Positions 16,723 to 26,726 are shown, numbered from the stretch's first letter. The stretch: DNA of 64,000 nucleotides from Bradyrhizobium liaoningense (GCF_018130785.1 NZ_JAFCJT010000002.1:806001-870000); one strand, 5' to 3'. Notes: generated from the letters alone by a model not told the origin. A program made the numbers and translations.

Positions 16723-17697
16723 ATGACAATCGATGTCTCACGTCGGTCCCTGTTCGCATTGGGGGCTGGCCTTGGCGCCAGCGCGATGCTCGGCAGCAGT
16801 GCGATGGCGCGCGCTCCCAAGCTCGGCACCCAGACCCCCTACTGGCACCGCTTCGTTCTCGGCGACGCAGAAGTCACCGTCGTGTCCGACGGACCGCTGC
16901 CGCTCGGTGATCCCTCCGGGACCTTCACCGGCGTCGCCAAGGAAGAGGTGAAGAAGATGCTGGCGGACAATTTCCTGTCGCCGGACAACGTCGTGCTCGA
17001 GCAGAACTCGCCGATCGTCAACACCGGCGACAAGCTCATCCTGTTCGACACCGGCATGGGCTCGTCCAAGATGTTCGGCGCCACCACCGGCCGGCAGCAG
17101 AAGAGCATGACCGAGGCCGGCATCAAGCCGGCGGACATCGATGCCGTGGTCTGCTCGCACGCCCATATCGACCACATCGGGGGCATCGTGGACGACGGCG
17201 GCAAGCCGCTGTTTCCGAACGCGCAGATCTACATCTCCCAGACCGATTTCGACTTCTGGACCGACGAAGGCAAGCTTGGCAGCGCTGCCACCAAGGACTT
17301 CGTGGTTCACGCCCGCAAGAATCTGCTGCCGGTCCGCGACCGCATCGTCTTCTTCAAGGACGGCCAGGAATTTTTGCCAGGCGTACAGGCGATCGCCGCC
17401 CCCGGTCATACCGTGGGCCACACCATCTTCCTAGTCTCGTCGGCCGGCAAGTCCTTTGCCTTCCTCGGCGACCTCTCGCACCATTCCGTGCTGCTGCTGG
17501 AACGGCCGCGGATGGAATTCTCCTACGACACCGACCCGAAACAGGCGGCCGAGTCGCGCGTGAAACTGCTCACGATGCTTGCGGCCAACAAGACGCCGGT
17601 GATGTCCTATCACTTCGCGTGGCCGGGCTACGGCCATGTCGCCAAGGCCGGTGAGGGCTTCCATTACTATCCCGAACCGATGCAGATGACGTTGTAG
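16723..17697 (+). CDS. Tat-exported MBL-fold metallohydrolase
   Basis: The 324-aa protein has a twin-arginine leader (SRRSLFALGAGLG, residues 6-18) followed by a metallo-beta-lactamase fold with the metal motif HAHIDH near 145-150, a later PGHTVGH, and a GDLSHH segment. Members include lactonases, hydrolases and beta-lactamases, so only the fold is sure. The SD GGAGGAAACGC before ATG 16723 decides the start; the frame reaches further upstream to 16666. A paralogue with the same layout lies at 35731-36732. Confidence 0.87.
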   Translation: MTIDVSRRSLFALGAGLGASAMLGSSAMARAPKLGTQTPYWHRFVLGDAEVTVVSDGPLPLGDPSGTFTGVAKEEVKKMLADNFLSPDNVVLEQNSPIVNTGDKLILFDTGMGSSKMFGATTGRQQKSMTEAGIKPADIDAVVCSHAHIDHIGGIVDDGGKPLFPNAQIYISQTDFDFWTDEGKLGSAATKDFVVHARKNLLPVRDRIVFFKDGQEFLPGVQAIAAPGHTVGHTIFLVSSAGKSFAFLGDLSHHSVLLLERPRMEFSYDTDPKQAAESRVKLLTMLAANKTPVMSYHFAWPGYGHVAKAGEGFHYYPEPMQMTL

Positions 17698-17780
17698 TTT
17701 TTCGAGCACAGGTCCGGGCGGCGCATGCCGTCCGGGCCAATGGCCAAGCACACATCAAACAATTTCTGCTTTTCGTAATA

Positions 17781-17793
17781 TCGAACAATTCGA
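17781..17793. promoter_or_regulatory. T-N11-A palindrome upstream of the 52-aa gene
   Basis: TCGAACAATTCGA is a 13-bp palindrome with the T-N11-A spacing of LysR-type boxes. It lies in an AT-rich patch (about 17757-17830) that is otherwise unusual in this GC-rich window. A related box occurs at the start of the neighbouring LysR gene. The half-site TCGA is short, so the match may be chance. Confidence 0.35.
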
Positions 17794-17916
17794 CTATAAC
17801 CACCAATATTATTCGTTTGTCAAAATCGCTCTTCTGCGTAGCTTGAGCAGCGTGGCATCGCCGGTTGCCCGCGAAGGCTGCTTCCTGCAGACGCCTCACG
17901 CACACCAGGAGCGATC

Positions 17917-18075
17917 ATGATAACGACATCACAGAGCGAAGCGTCATTCTTCCAATTGCTGCTCCGCTGGGTCACCTATCGGCTGGCACAAACGATGGCG
18001 GCAATCGCGCCGGTGCACCGCGCCAGCGAAATCGCGGCCGCAGCCGCGGCAAGCAACAATCCCTCGGGGGCGTAG
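17917..18075 (+). CDS. Hypothetical 52-aa protein
   Basis: ATG 17917-17919 is preceded by AGGAG at a 6-nt spacing, and the frame ends with TAG at 18073-18075, 3 bp before the convergent LysR stop. The product has a hydrophobic/aromatic core (SFFQLLLRWVTYRLAQ) that could form an amphipathic helix, then an alanine-rich tail (SEIAAAAAASNN). I recognise no family. Good SD, position next to a LysR gene, and an AT-rich upstream patch make it a plausible small gene, possibly a target of the adjacent regulator. Confidence 0.55.
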   Translation: MITTSQSEASFFQLLLRWVTYRLAQTMAAIAPVHRASEIAAAAAASNNPSGA

Positions 18076-18078
18076 ACG

Positions 18079-18972
18079 TCAGCGCCGCTTGCGCGCGGCG
18101 CGCGCCGGCGTTTCCGGCACGCGACGGCTCTGTTCGGCTGCGAGGTCGCGCATGAGCGCGATCGCGCTCTGCACGTGGTCGTCGGGTTGATCGACCGAAT
18201 AGACGACATAGGCCGGCATCGAGAACTTTGGTGCTTCGGCCACCAGGTGAAGCCGCCGCGCCTTCAGCAGCGGCTCGACGATTCGGTGCGCGAAGTAGCC
18301 GGAGCCGCCGTTGGCGAGAACGTGCTGAAGCCCGAGCCAGCCGATATTGGCTGACAGCGCGGGCCCTGCAAAATTGGGAAAGACGGCGCTGTGGCGGGCG
18401 TAGAACTCCGGCCCCCAGTCGACATAGACATAGCCATCCTGCGGCTCCGGCTCACTCTTCGGGTTGGTCGAGACCAGCACGAGCTGCTCCTCGATCAGCA
18501 GATCGACCTTGAGGCCGGGGCGGCTTTGCGGCGTATACATCACGCCGATGTCGATGCGGCCCTCGACCAGCCCCTGCATCAACTCCGGCTCGAGCGCGCT
18601 CTCGGCGCGGATGGAGATTTGCGGATTGACCTCCTGCATGCGCGGCACCCAGAGCAGAAGAAACTCTTCCCACAGGCCGATGCGGCCACCGACCACGAGC
18701 GCCCCGCTAAATCCCTTGGGGACGCCGACGTCGTGCCGGGCCTGCTCGACGGTGCGAACAAGCGTCGAAGCGTGACGCTGGAACTGGCGGCCGGCCGCGG
18801 TCAGCGCGGCACCGGCCTTGTTGCGCACGAACAGCGTGCAGCCGAGCAGCTCTTCGAGGCTGTGGATCCGCGTGCTGACGGTGGACTGGCTGACGTGAAG
18901 GCGCTCGGCGGCCGTGATGAAATTGCCGGTCGCGACCACCGTCAGAAATGTACGCGCGAGCTCGGTGTCCAC
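18079..18972 (-). CDS. LysR-family transcriptional regulator
   Basis: The 297-aa protein has the usual LysR layout. The N-terminal winged helix-turn-helix (TFLTVVATGNFITAAERLHV, about residues 9-28, then SQSTVSTRIHSLEELLG) is followed by a periplasmic-binding-like effector domain from about residue 90. It uses a GTG start with a GAGGGG site about 5 nt upstream. It lies convergent to a 52-aa gene, and its own leader contains TCGAAATTGTCGA at 18987-18999. Effector and targets are unknown; the closest candidates are itself and the 52-aa gene. Confidence 0.9.
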   Translation of the reverse strand: MDTELARTFLTVVATGNFITAAERLHVSQSTVSTRIHSLEELLGCTLFVRNKAGAALTAAGRQFQRHASTLVRTVEQARHDVGVPKGFSGALVVGGRIGLWEEFLLLWVPRMQEVNPQISIRAESALEPELMQGLVEGRIDIGVMYTPQSRPGLKVDLLIEEQLVLVSTNPKSEPEPQDGYVYVDWGPEFYARHSAVFPNFAGPALSANIGWLGLQHVLANGGSGYFAHRIVEPLLKARRLHLVAEAPKFSMPAYVVYSVDQPDDHVQSAIALMRDLAAEQSRRVPETPARAARKRR

Positions 18973-18986
18973 GGGCGCCCCTCACA

Positions 18987-18999
18987 TCGAAATTGTCGA
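18987..18999. promoter_or_regulatory. T-N11-A box in the LysR leader
   Basis: TCGAAATTGTCGA has symmetric TCGA halves separated by 5 bp and sits 15 nt upstream of the LysR GTG start, a position suited to autoregulation. It is related to the palindrome at 17781-17793. Confidence is limited by the short half-sites. Confidence 0.35.
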
Positions 19000-19043
19000 T
19001 ATGAAAGGCGCTCGCGTGAAGGATGTCAAACCAGCCGATGGAC

Positions 19044-22000
19044 CTATTCCGCCGGCTCGGCGAAGGTCGCCGTCTTCGGCACGGCAGCATCCGTCCGGGC
19101 GCCGGGGAATATCCGCTTCACCAGCACGAACAGCGCGGGGACGAAGAAGATGCCCAGCACGGTCGCCGCGATCATGCCGCCGGCGACCCCGATACCGACC
19201 GCGTTCTGGCTGGCGGAGCCCGCCCCTGTCGCCACAGCCAGCGGCAGAACGCCGAGGATGAAGGCGAGCGACGTCATCAGGATCGGGCGGAGACGTTGCC
19301 GCGCCGCGTGCAGCGTGGCGTCCACGAGGCTGCGGCCGGAAGCGATCTGCTCCAGCGCGAATTCGACGATCAGGATCGCGTTCTTCGAGGCGAGACCGAT
19401 CGTGGTGAGCAGGCCGACCTGGAAATAAACGTCGTTGGCCTGGCTGAAGAGCGTCGCTCCGAGGAGCGCGCCGACCACGCCGATCGGCACCGTCAGCATC
19501 ACCGCGAACGGAACCGACCAGCTCTCATAGAGCGCCGCAAGGCTGAGGAAGACGATCAAGAGCGAGATCGCATAGAGGTACAACGTCTGGCTGCCCGTGA
19601 GCCGCTCCTGGAACGACAATCCGGTCCATTCGTGGCCGTAGCCCTTCGGCAGCTTCGCCATCTGCTCTTCCACCGCCTGCATGGCGACGCCTGAGCTGAT
19701 GCCCGGCCCCGCCTGTCCCTGAAGCTCGACGGCGGCGACGCCGTTGTAGCGCTCGAGGCGCGGCGAGCCAAAACTCCAGCGATCGGTGGCCAGCGCCGAG
19801 AACGGCACCATCGAGCCTGCGGCATTGCGGACATACCAGCGGCCGATGTCGCTGGTATCCATGCGGAACGGCGCGTCGCTCTGCACATAGACCTGCTTGA
19901 CGCGGCCGCGGTCGATGAAGTCGTTGACGTAGGCGCCGCCCCAGGCCGCCGACAGCGTGGTGTTGAGGTCGCTCAGGTTCACGCCGAGGGCCGTAGCCTT
20001 CGCCTGATCGACGTCCAGATTGAATTGCGGCGTGTCATCCTGGCCGTTCGGCCGCGCCTGCGCCACACGCTTGTCTGCCGCGAGTTGGCCGAGCAGCTGA
20101 TTGCGGGCCTGAATCAGCGCCTCGTGACCGTTGCCGCCGGTGTCCTGGAGATAAATGTCGAAGCCACCGGCGTTGCCGAAGCCGGGAATCGAGGGCGGCA
20201 GCACCGCAAACACCATGGCGTCTCGGATCTTCGCGAAAGCACCCATTGCGCGGCCGACCACGGCCTGCGCCGAGGTCGCCGGATGCTTGCGCTCGTCGAA
20301 CGGCTTCAGGCTGACGAAGGCCAATCCAACATTCTGTCCCTGCCCCGCAAAGCTGAAGCCGCTGACCGCGAACACGCCTTCCACGGCGTCCTTCTCGTCG
20401 TCGAGATAGTGATGCTCGACCTGCTTGATGACGTCGAGCGTGCGCGTCGAGGTCGCGCCGACCGGAAGCTGGATCAGGGTCATGATCGTGCCCTGGTCCT
20501 CCTCGGGCAGGAATGAGCTCGGCAGTCGCTGGAACAGAAAGACCATGCCGGCGACGATCGCCACGAAGGCGATCATGACGCCGGCGACGCGCCGGACCGC
20601 ACCGCCGGCGGCGCGCTGGTAGCCATCGGCCATGCGGTCGAAGCCGCGGTTGAACAGGCCGAAGAAGCCGCGCTGCGTGCCATGAAGCTTCGGCGGCTTC
20701 AGGATCGTGACGCACAGTGCCGGTGTCAGCACCAGCGCCACGAGCACGGAGAGCAGCATCGCCGTGACGATAGTGAGCGCGAACTGCCGGTAGATGATGC
20801 CGACGGAGCCGCTGAAGAACGCCATGGGGATGAACACGGCCGAGAGCACGACGCCGATCCCGACCAGCGCGCCGGTGATCTCGCGCATGGATTTCTCGGT
20901 TGCCTCCCGTGGGCCGAGATGCTCCTCGGCCATCACGCGCTCGACGTTCTCGACCACGACGATGGCATCGTCGACCAGGAGGCCGATCGCCAGCACCATC
21001 GCGAACATCGTCAATGTGTTGATGGAATAGCCGGCGAGCGAAAGCATGCCGAAGGTCCCCAGCAGCACCACCGGCACCGCGATGGTCGGAATAATGGTGG
21101 CCCGCCAGCTTTGCAGGAACACGAACATCACGACGAAGACGAGAGCGATCGCCTCAAGCAGCGTGTGGATCACTTTCTCGATCGACAGCTTGACGAACGG
21201 CGTCGTGTCGTAGGGGTAGATGACGCGAAGCCCCTCCGGCATGGTGGCCGTGAGCTGGGCAATGCGCGCCTTCACGGCTTCCGAGGTTGCGACCGCGTTG
21301 GCGCCGGTCGCGAGGCTGATGCCCATGCCGGCGGCGGGCTTGCCGTTGTAACGCGCGGTCGAATCGTAGGACTTCGAACCGAGCTCGACGCGCGCGACGT
21401 CGCCGATGCGCACCGTCTGGCCCGATGACGCGGTGCGCAGGATGATGTCCTTGAACTGCTCGACCGTTTGCAGACGGCTCTGCGAGGTGACGGTGGCATT
21501 GAGCTGCTGGCCGCCGACCGCCGGCAGGCCGCCGAGCTGACCGGCCGTGACCTGCGTGTTCTGGGTCTGGATCGCCGCGATGACGTCGCCTGGCATCAGA
21601 TTGTATTTGGTGAGCTTGTCGGGATCGAGCCAGATGCGCATGGCGTATTCGGCGCCGAACAACGTCACCTGGCCGACGCCGGCGACGCGGCTGATGGGAT
21701 CATTGACCGAGGACGCAACGTAATCGGCGATGTCGCTGGCGCCGAGCCGGCCATCCTCGGAGACGAACCCGAGCACCATCAGGAAGCTCGCCGACGACTT
21801 CACGACCTTGATGCCCTGCTGCTGCACGACCTGCGGCAGCAGCGGGGTGGCGAGTTGGAGCTTGTTCTGCACCTGCACCTGGGCGATGTCGGCATTGGCC
21901 TCGTTGGTGAAGGTCAGCGAGATTTGCACGACGCCGGTCGAGGTGCTCGACGACGACATGTACTGGAGATAGTCGAGGCCGGTCATGTTCTGCTCGATGA

Positions 22001-22190
22001 CCTTGGTCACCGAGTTTTCTGCGGTTTGTGCGTTTGCGCCGGGATAGGTCGCCGTGATCGTGACGACGGTCGGCGCGATCTGCGGATACTGCGCGATCGG
22101 CAGGCGCATGATCGCGAGCACGCCGCCCAGCATGATCAGGATGGCGATGACCCAGGCGAAGATCGGTCGCTTGATGAAGAAATGCGACAT
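19044..22190 (-). CDS. RND-family multidrug efflux permease (HAE1 type)
   Basis: This 1048-aa inner-membrane pump of the AcrB/MexB kind exports hydrophobic compounds using the proton gradient. It begins with [14 protein letters not shown] and has the two periplasmic loops plus the TM4 proton-relay Asp pair in [14 protein letters not shown] (about residues 403-416). Length matches the family. Its start is only 5 bp from the adaptor stop, so the two are co-transcribed. No outer-membrane factor gene is present, so a TolC-type channel encoded elsewhere is likely used. Substrates are not predictable. Confidence 0.95.
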   Translation of the reverse strand: MSHFFIKRPIFAWVIAILIMLGGVLAIMRLPIAQYPQIAPTVVTITATYPGANAQTAENSVTKVIEQNMTGLDYLQYMSSSSTSTGVVQISLTFTNEANADIAQVQVQNKLQLATPLLPQVVQQQGIKVVKSSASFLMVLGFVSEDGRLGASDIADYVASSVNDPISRVAGVGQVTLFGAEYAMRIWLDPDKLTKYNLMPGDVIAAIQTQNTQVTAGQLGGLPAVGGQQLNATVTSQSRLQTVEQFKDIILRTASSGQTVRIGDVARVELGSKSYDSTARYNGKPAAGMGISLATGANAVATSEAVKARIAQLTATMPEGLRVIYPYDTTPFVKLSIEKVIHTLLEAIALVFVVMFVFLQSWRATIIPTIAVPVVLLGTFGMLSLAGYSINTLTMFAMVLAIGLLVDDAIVVVENVERVMAEEHLGPREATEKSMREITGALVGIGVVLSAVFIPMAFFSGSVGIIYRQFALTIVTAMLLSVLVALVLTPALCVTILKPPKLHGTQRGFFGLFNRGFDRMADGYQRAAGGAVRRVAGVMIAFVAIVAGMVFLFQRLPSSFLPEEDQGTIMTLIQLPVGATSTRTLDVIKQVEHHYLDDEKDAVEGVFAVSGFSFAGQGQNVGLAFVSLKPFDERKHPATSAQAVVGRAMGAFAKIRDAMVFAVLPPSIPGFGNAGGFDIYLQDTGGNGHEALIQARNQLLGQLAADKRVAQARPNGQDDTPQFNLDVDQAKATALGVNLSDLNTTLSAAWGGAYVNDFIDRGRVKQVYVQSDAPFRMDTSDIGRWYVRNAAGSMVPFSALATDRWSFGSPRLERYNGVAAVELQGQAGPGISSGVAMQAVEEQMAKLPKGYGHEWTGLSFQERLTGSQTLYLYAISLLIVFLSLAALYESWSVPFAVMLTVPIGVVGALLGATLFSQANDVYFQVGLLTTIGLASKNAILIVEFALEQIASGRSLVDATLHAARQRLRPILMTSLAFILGVLPLAVATGAGSASQNAVGIGVAGGMIAATVLGIFFVPALFVLVKRIFPGARTDAAVPKTATFAEPAE

Positions 22191-22195
22191 GACGG

Positions 22196-23401
22196 TTACT
22201 GCTCGGTTGCGGCAGCGGCAGGCCGCGCATCGGCCTGCCGCGTCGGGTTCACTGTCAGGCCGGTTGCCGGATCGACCGCGACTTCGACGGTCTTGACGGC
22301 TGCGCCGGGGCGCGCCTTCTGCGTGCCCTCGACGACCAGGCGATCGCCCGCTTTGGCGCCTGATCGCACCAGCCAGTTGCCGTCGACATCCTCGCCGAGA
22401 TCGAGCGTCCGCTGCTCGACCTTGCCGTCCTTGTCGACGAACATCGCAACCGCCTGCCCCAGCGGATTGCGCGAGACCGCCCGCTGCGGCACCAGGATCG
22501 CGGCCGGGTCGACACCGGCGATGACGCGGGCGCGCACATACATGCCCGGCAGCAGCGCGCGCTCGGGATTGGCGAAGACCGCGCGCGAGGAGACCGAGCC
22601 GGTGCTCTCGTTGACGCTCGCATCGGTGAAACCATACTTGCCCTTGTGACCGTAGGTTTTGCCGCTCTCCATCAGGAGTTCCACCTGCACGCCATCGGTC
22701 GGCCGCTTGAGCTCTCCGCTGGCGATCTGGCTGCGCAGGCGCTCCATCTCGGAGGTCGACTGGTCGAGATCGACATAGACGGGGTCGAGCTGCTGGATCG
22801 TCGTCATCGCGGTCGCCTGGCTTGCGGTGACGAGCGCGCCGGGCGTGATCGTCGACTTGCCGATCCGGCCCGAGATCGATGCAATGACCCTGGTGCGGTC
22901 GAGCGAGATCGCGGCGGTGTCGCGGTTGGCCTCTGCCGCCTTCAAATCGGCCTCGCCCTGCTTGTAGGCGGCGACCGCGTCGTCGACGTCCTGCTGGCTG
23001 GCTGCATTGGTTTGGAGAAGCTGGGTCTTGCGTTGGGCCTTCAGGCGCACGCTGACGACCGTCGCCTCCGCGCGCTGCACCGACGCCTCGGCGCTGGCGA
23101 GCGCCGCCTTGTACTGGACGGGATCGATCTCATAGAGCTGGTCGCCCTCCTTGACCTCGGCACCTTCGACGAAGTCGCGCTTGAGCAGGATGCCGGTGAC
23201 CTGCGGCCGGACTTCCGAGACCTGGTAGGCGACGACGCGGCCCGGCAGGACCGTCGAGACCTTCGCCTCCTGCGGCTTCAACGTCATGACGCCGACTTCC
23301 GGCGCCATTTGCCGTGATGCCGGCTGCTGGCCTTGTTCCCCGCAAGCCGCAAGCAGCAGCAAGGCAACCAGGGGAACAGCGCGGACGATCGGGGGACGCA
23401 T
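22196..23401 (-). CDS. RND efflux periplasmic adaptor lipoprotein
   Basis: The 401-aa membrane fusion protein starts with a lipoprotein signal ending in a LLLAACGEQ lipobox. It then has the barrel-sandwich/lipoyl domain, a coiled-coil hairpin in about residues 100-165, and the beta-barrel region. It connects the RND permease to an outer-membrane channel. The frame extends to 23515, but those codons include operator-like DNA, so ATG 23399-23401 is preferred. It is the first gene of the pump operon and divergent from a TetR gene. Confidence 0.93.
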   Translation of the reverse strand: MRPPIVRAVPLVALLLLAACGEQGQQPASRQMAPEVGVMTLKPQEAKVSTVLPGRVVAYQVSEVRPQVTGILLKRDFVEGAEVKEGDQLYEIDPVQYKAALASAEASVQRAEATVVSVRLKAQRKTQLLQTNAASQQDVDDAVAAYKQGEADLKAAEANRDTAAISLDRTRVIASISGRIGKSTITPGALVTASQATAMTTIQQLDPVYVDLDQSTSEMERLRSQIASGELKRPTDGVQVELLMESGKTYGHKGKYGFTDASVNESTGSVSSRAVFANPERALLPGMYVRARVIAGVDPAAILVPQRAVSRNPLGQAVAMFVDKDGKVEQRTLDLGEDVDGNWLVRSGAKAGDRLVVEGTQKARPGAAVKTVEVAVDPATGLTVNPTRQADARPAAAATEQ

Positions 23402-23461
23402 GATGACGATCCATGTGATGGGGTTGCGGATCAAGGCGAGATCACGGCAACAGAAACGCTT

Positions 23462-23501
23462 GGAAACTCTTCGGTTTCCATATGGAAACTTGGTAGTTTC
23501 C
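23462..23501. promoter_or_regulatory. Two tandem TetR-type operator-like palindromes
   Basis: The region contains GGAAAC-N6-GTTTCC at 23462-23479 and again at 23484-23501: two perfect 6+6 palindromes separated by 4 bp, with a 22-bp period. Units face each other in alternating order, and the middle also reads GTTTCCATATGGAAAC. It lies between the pump operon and the TetR gene, as expected for two dimers or a cooperative repressor array acting on both promoters. Confidence 0.75.
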
Positions 23502-23584
23502 ATTCCCGAAGTCAAGTGCTAGGCTCCCCTCACATTTGCGTTCAAGCAGTCGTGAAGCGGCTCAACATCGGCGGCAGGTCGTGC

Positions 23585-24247
23585 ATGGCGAAAACATCGG
23601 AGAATCGCACGCGCACCGGCGGCAATCGCCCCCAGGAACGGAGCGTCGATCTTCCCGCTCCGGACGCGCGCATGGCGCACCTGCTGGCGGCGGCGAAAGA
23701 CACCTTCACCAGCAAGGGTTTTGCGGCCACGACGATGGACGACATCGCCGGCGCTGCCGGGATGTCGAAGAAGACGCTCTACAAATTGTTCGAGAGCAAG
23801 ACCGAGCTATTCCGCGCCATGCTGCTGCGCAGCCTGCCCGAAGCGCACTTCGCAAATCCGCCGCTGGCAGGACCGCCAACGACGCAGCTTCGGACGGCAC
23901 TCCGAAGAATTGCGGACGTGGCGCTCGCGCCAGGCGAGATCGCTCTGCATCGCCTGATCATCGGCGAACGCCAGGCCTCGCCGGACCTCGGCCGCATGTT
24001 CGGCGAGGTCATCATGGAGACAGGCCTGGATGATCTCGTCGAACTGCTCAAGACGGTACGCCTGGAGCCACGCCTCGAAGGCCTGCCGCTGCGTCTCGTG
24101 GCCGAAATGCTGCTCGGCATGGTGTTCAGCCACGATCATTTCAGGCTGCTGACCGACGACGGATTCAGGCTCAACCGCCGGGCGCTGGACAAGCGGATCG
24201 ATCTGGCGATCGCCATGTTCTGTGCGACCGAAGATCACGCGAGATAG
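23585..24247 (+). CDS. TetR/AcrR-family transcriptional regulator
   Basis: The 220-aa protein has a TetR helix-turn-helix near residues 34-80 (FTSKGFAATTMDDIAGAAGMSKKTLYKLFESK) and a C-terminal helical ligand domain of the AcrR-C type. It is divergent from the RND pump genes with two tandem palindromes between them, so it probably represses the pump and itself, released by a pump substrate. ATG 23585 is preferred because the long upstream extension reads through the operator region. Its 3' end overlaps the convergent TSUP gene by 13 bp. Confidence 0.9.
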   Translation: MAKTSENRTRTGGNRPQERSVDLPAPDARMAHLLAAAKDTFTSKGFAATTMDDIAGAAGMSKKTLYKLFESKTELFRAMLLRSLPEAHFANPPLAGPPTTQLRTALRRIADVALAPGEIALHRLIIGERQASPDLGRMFGEVIMETGLDDLVELLKTVRLEPRLEGLPLRLVAEMLLGMVFSHDHFRLLTDDGFRLNRRALDKRIDLAIAMFCATEDHAR

Positions 24248-24993
24248 CCGGAAACACCATCCCACAGGAGCTTCAGCGCCGTAACGACCAGCAATCCGTA
24301 ACAGGCCCGGTAGATCTGTTGCTGATCCAGCTTTCCGTGCAGCCGCCAACCAAGCCAGACGCCGGTGGGAATGGCAAGGAAGCACGCGGCCATCACGAAC
24401 CAGACATTGCCGGTCGGCCGCACGAGCAGCAGCCACGGCACAGCCTTGGTCGCATTGCCGACGGTGAAGAACAGGCTGGTCGTTCCCGCATAGACGTCCT
24501 TGCTGAGGCCGAGCGGCAGCAGATACATCGCCAGTGGCGGCCCGCCGGAATGCGCGACCATGGTCGTGACGCCCGAGGCGAGACCGGCCGCGACCGCCTT
24601 CGGCGCCGAACGCGGACGAATGATCACCTTCGGATCGCTCGCGAGCCACAGGCCGACGAAGCCCAGCGTGACGACCGCCATCACGATCGCCACGGCGCGA
24701 TGGTCCAGCACGCGAAACAGGAGATAGCCGAGCGCAATGCCGGCCACGAGCCCGGGCAACAGCAGCACGAGGTCCGGCTTGGACCAGGTCGAGGGCTTCC
24801 AGTAGCGCAGCGCGAACAGGTCCATCGCGATGAACAATGGCGCGAGCAGCCCGCCGGCGGTCACCGGATCCATCACGAACGACAACAGCGGAATGCCGAC
24901 GATGGAGAAGCCGCCGCCGAACGCGCCCTTCATGAAGCAGATCAGGAACACGCCGGCAAAGGCGATGAGGAGCGTGGTGACCGTCAGGTCCAT
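24235..24993 (-). CDS. TSUP-family (TauE/SafE) membrane transporter
   Basis: The 252-aa protein has about eight hydrophobic segments. The family-typical N-terminal stretch KGAFGGGFSIVGIPLLSF near residues 22-39 and a second GLASGVTTMVAHSGGPPLAMYLLP near 132-155 mark the two TSUP repeats. Members are thought to move sulfite, sulfonates or other organic anions across the inner membrane. It follows a 38-aa membrane peptide gene on the same strand. The substrate is not known. Confidence 0.87.
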   Translation of the reverse strand: MDLTVTTLLIAFAGVFLICFMKGAFGGGFSIVGIPLLSFVMDPVTAGGLLAPLFIAMDLFALRYWKPSTWSKPDLVLLLPGLVAGIALGYLLFRVLDHRAVAIVMAVVTLGFVGLWLASDPKVIIRPRSAPKAVAAGLASGVTTMVAHSGGPPLAMYLLPLGLSKDVYAGTTSLFFTVGNATKAVPWLLLVRPTGNVWFVMAACFLAIPTGVWLGWRLHGKLDQQQIYRACYGLLVVTALKLLWDGVSGYLA

Positions 24994-25059
24994 CTGCGCG
25001 GCTCCAAGTCCGTCGCGCGCGAGTCCGTCATGCCCGTCCGGATAGCGCCATCGGTCCGT

Positions 25060-25176
25060 TTACGACGGCGGGTGCCGATCGTTCTTGTTCTGAAAAAACA
25101 GGCCGGGCAGCACCGAGGGCAGTCCAAAGGTCAATCCGAGGAACGCCAGAAACAGATCGAAATAACTCAGGGGCAT
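25060..25176 (-). CDS. 38-aa hydrophobic membrane peptide
   Basis: The frame runs from ATG 25174-25176 to the stop at 25060. GGAG lies 8 nt upstream of this ATG; a second ATG 6 nt earlier is closer than usual to the SD. Residues 4-28 are almost all hydrophobic (SYFDLFLAFLGLTFGLPSVL), followed by a polar end (FFQNKNDRHPPS), giving one membrane segment with a cytoplasmic or periplasmic tail. It is 66 bp upstream of the TSUP transporter on the same strand. I recognise no family. Confidence 0.5.
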   Translation of the reverse strand: MPLSYFDLFLAFLGLTFGLPSVLPGLFFQNKNDRHPPS

Positions 25177-25397
25177 TGTCATCGCTCCGTTGGCATCGGG
25201 CGTCCCCGGTGCAATTTGCTCATTGCCCGCAATATGATCCGATATAAAACTCGGTACAATAAGAACATTGCTCTCGGTGCAATGTTGGCGAGCCGCTCTA
25301 GACCGCATGTATGCCCCTCGCGTCGAGCGGCAGCCCTCGCCGCCGGCCGGAGGTGAGTGTTCGTCACTCGTCGTCCCGAGAGGATTGGTCGCGCCGA

Positions 25398-25952
25398 TCA
25401 GTTCCGGCCGCCGAGGAAACGCGCGATTGGCCGTAGCGCATCGATATCCGGCACAGCCGCGCTGGCCTGGACAGCCGAGCACCATGGATATGGCAAAGCG
25501 GCAAGCCAGCGCATGATCGGCTTGGCGTCCCCGGCGGGAAGCACGCACATGACCTCGATATCGATCACGAGCTTCTTCACGCGCCCATCATCGGCGCCGG
25601 CAAAATGCCAGCCGTAATGCCCACAGCCGACGCGAACGGTGCCGCCCTGCCGCGCCGACATCCCGACCAGCCAATCGCAACGGAAATGCGGCAAGTGATC
25701 TGCGCCGGGACGCGACAGGCAAAATGTGCGCACATTCTCGTACTGCTCGCCGAAGCCGGTGATCAGGACCTGGGTCACCTGCTCAAGCCCGTTGGCCGAA
25801 CTCGGAAACGAAATGGCGTCGGTCTTGACGACCATTTCGAGCTCGCAGTCCGCCACGAAGGCTCGCGTCATCAATTGAGGACGGTTGCCATCCTTCGCCA
25901 GAATATACGTGCTGATCGCATCAGCGGCGGCAATGCCCGTGGGTCGGTCCAT
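25398..25952 (-). CDS. NTF2/SnoaL-like domain protein (probable)
   Basis: The roughly 184-aa protein has a pattern typical of NTF2-like small barrels: a helix with ADAISTYILAKD at the start, then beta-rich segments (VADCELEMVVK, FRCDWLVGMSAR, TVRVGCGHYGWHF). I recognise the family by its pattern, not by a defined reaction. The frame extends to GTG 25988, overlapping the HAD gene; ATG 25950-25952 matches the start of the conserved part, though its SD is weak. It probably lies in one transcript with the HAD gene upstream. Function is unknown. Confidence 0.6.
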   Translation of the reverse strand: MDRPTGIAAADAISTYILAKDGNRPQLMTRAFVADCELEMVVKTDAISFPSSANGLEQVTQVLITGFGEQYENVRTFCLSRPGADHLPHFRCDWLVGMSARQGGTVRVGCGHYGWHFAGADDGRVKKLVIDIEVMCVLPAGDAKPIMRWLAALPYPWCSAVQASAAVPDIDALRPIARFLGGRN

Positions 25953-25981
25953 CCGGTTACCCAAACAAGTTCGGGCCGCGT

Positions 25982-26701
25982 CTAGCACCCCAGCCTGTCG
26001 GCGACGCCGCCAAAATCCCTGGCGACAATATCCCAGTTTCCGGTCGCTTCGAAGTCCACCTTCTGAAGCGGCCCATACTCCGTCGGTCGCGCCACGAACG
26101 CGGTCTTCAGCCCGTTCTTCTGCGCGGCCGCGAGATCGCCGTTGTGCGCGGCGACCATCATCACCTCTTCAGGCTTGAGGCAGAGGAGCCGCGCGGCGCC
26201 GAGATAGGTTTCGGGATCGGGCTTGTAGTGCTCGAACAGCTCGGCCGACATGATCAGGTCCCAAGGAAGACCTGCGAACTTCGCCATGTTGGTGAGCAGC
26301 GCGACATTGCCGTTCGACAGCGGCGAGATGACGAACTTCGTCTTCAGCCGGGTCAGGCCGGCGACGCTGTCGGGCCAGGGATTGAGGCGATGCCAGCCCT
26401 TGGTCAGGTAATCGAGATCGGCTTCGGTGAGGCCCTTGATCGAAAATTGCTCGACCAGCTTCTCCAGCGAGCGGCGGTGCAGATCATCGAGCATGACGTA
26501 GCCGCGCTCGGGATGTTTGCGCACGTCGTCCATCGAGGCCATGTACATGCCGCGCCAGCCGTCGACCAAGGCGGTCCAGTCGGCGCTGATCCCGCGGCCC
26601 CTTGCCCACCACATGAAGTCGGTGATCAGGCTGGTGCGCCAGTCGACGACCGTGCCGAACACGTCGAAGACGAGGGCTTTGACGGCGGAGAGATCGGACA
26701 T
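25982..26701 (-). CDS. Haloacid dehalogenase type II (HAD family)
   Basis: The 239-aa protein has HAD motif I as VFDVFGTVVDW (catalytic Asp near residue 12), motif II near ISPLSNGN and a C-terminal motif III/IV (DAHNGDLAAA-like segment, seen as VAAHNGDLAAA). Type II haloacid dehalogenases hydrolyse L-2-haloacids by an Asp-ester mechanism. Residues resemble the dehalogenase group rather than phosphatases, but activity needs testing. ATG 26701 is chosen over 26731 because of the AGGGAAG-like site; the extension lies in a repeat. Confidence 0.82.
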   Translation of the reverse strand: MSDLSAVKALVFDVFGTVVDWRTSLITDFMWWARGRGISADWTALVDGWRGMYMASMDDVRKHPERGYVMLDDLHRRSLEKLVEQFSIKGLTEADLDYLTKGWHRLNPWPDSVAGLTRLKTKFVISPLSNGNVALLTNMAKFAGLPWDLIMSAELFEHYKPDPETYLGAARLLCLKPEEVMMVAAHNGDLAAAQKNGLKTAFVARPTEYGPLQKVDFEATGNWDIVARDFGGVADRLGC

Positions 26702-26726
26702 GTGCGCTTCCCTGGTTGTTCTTGTT

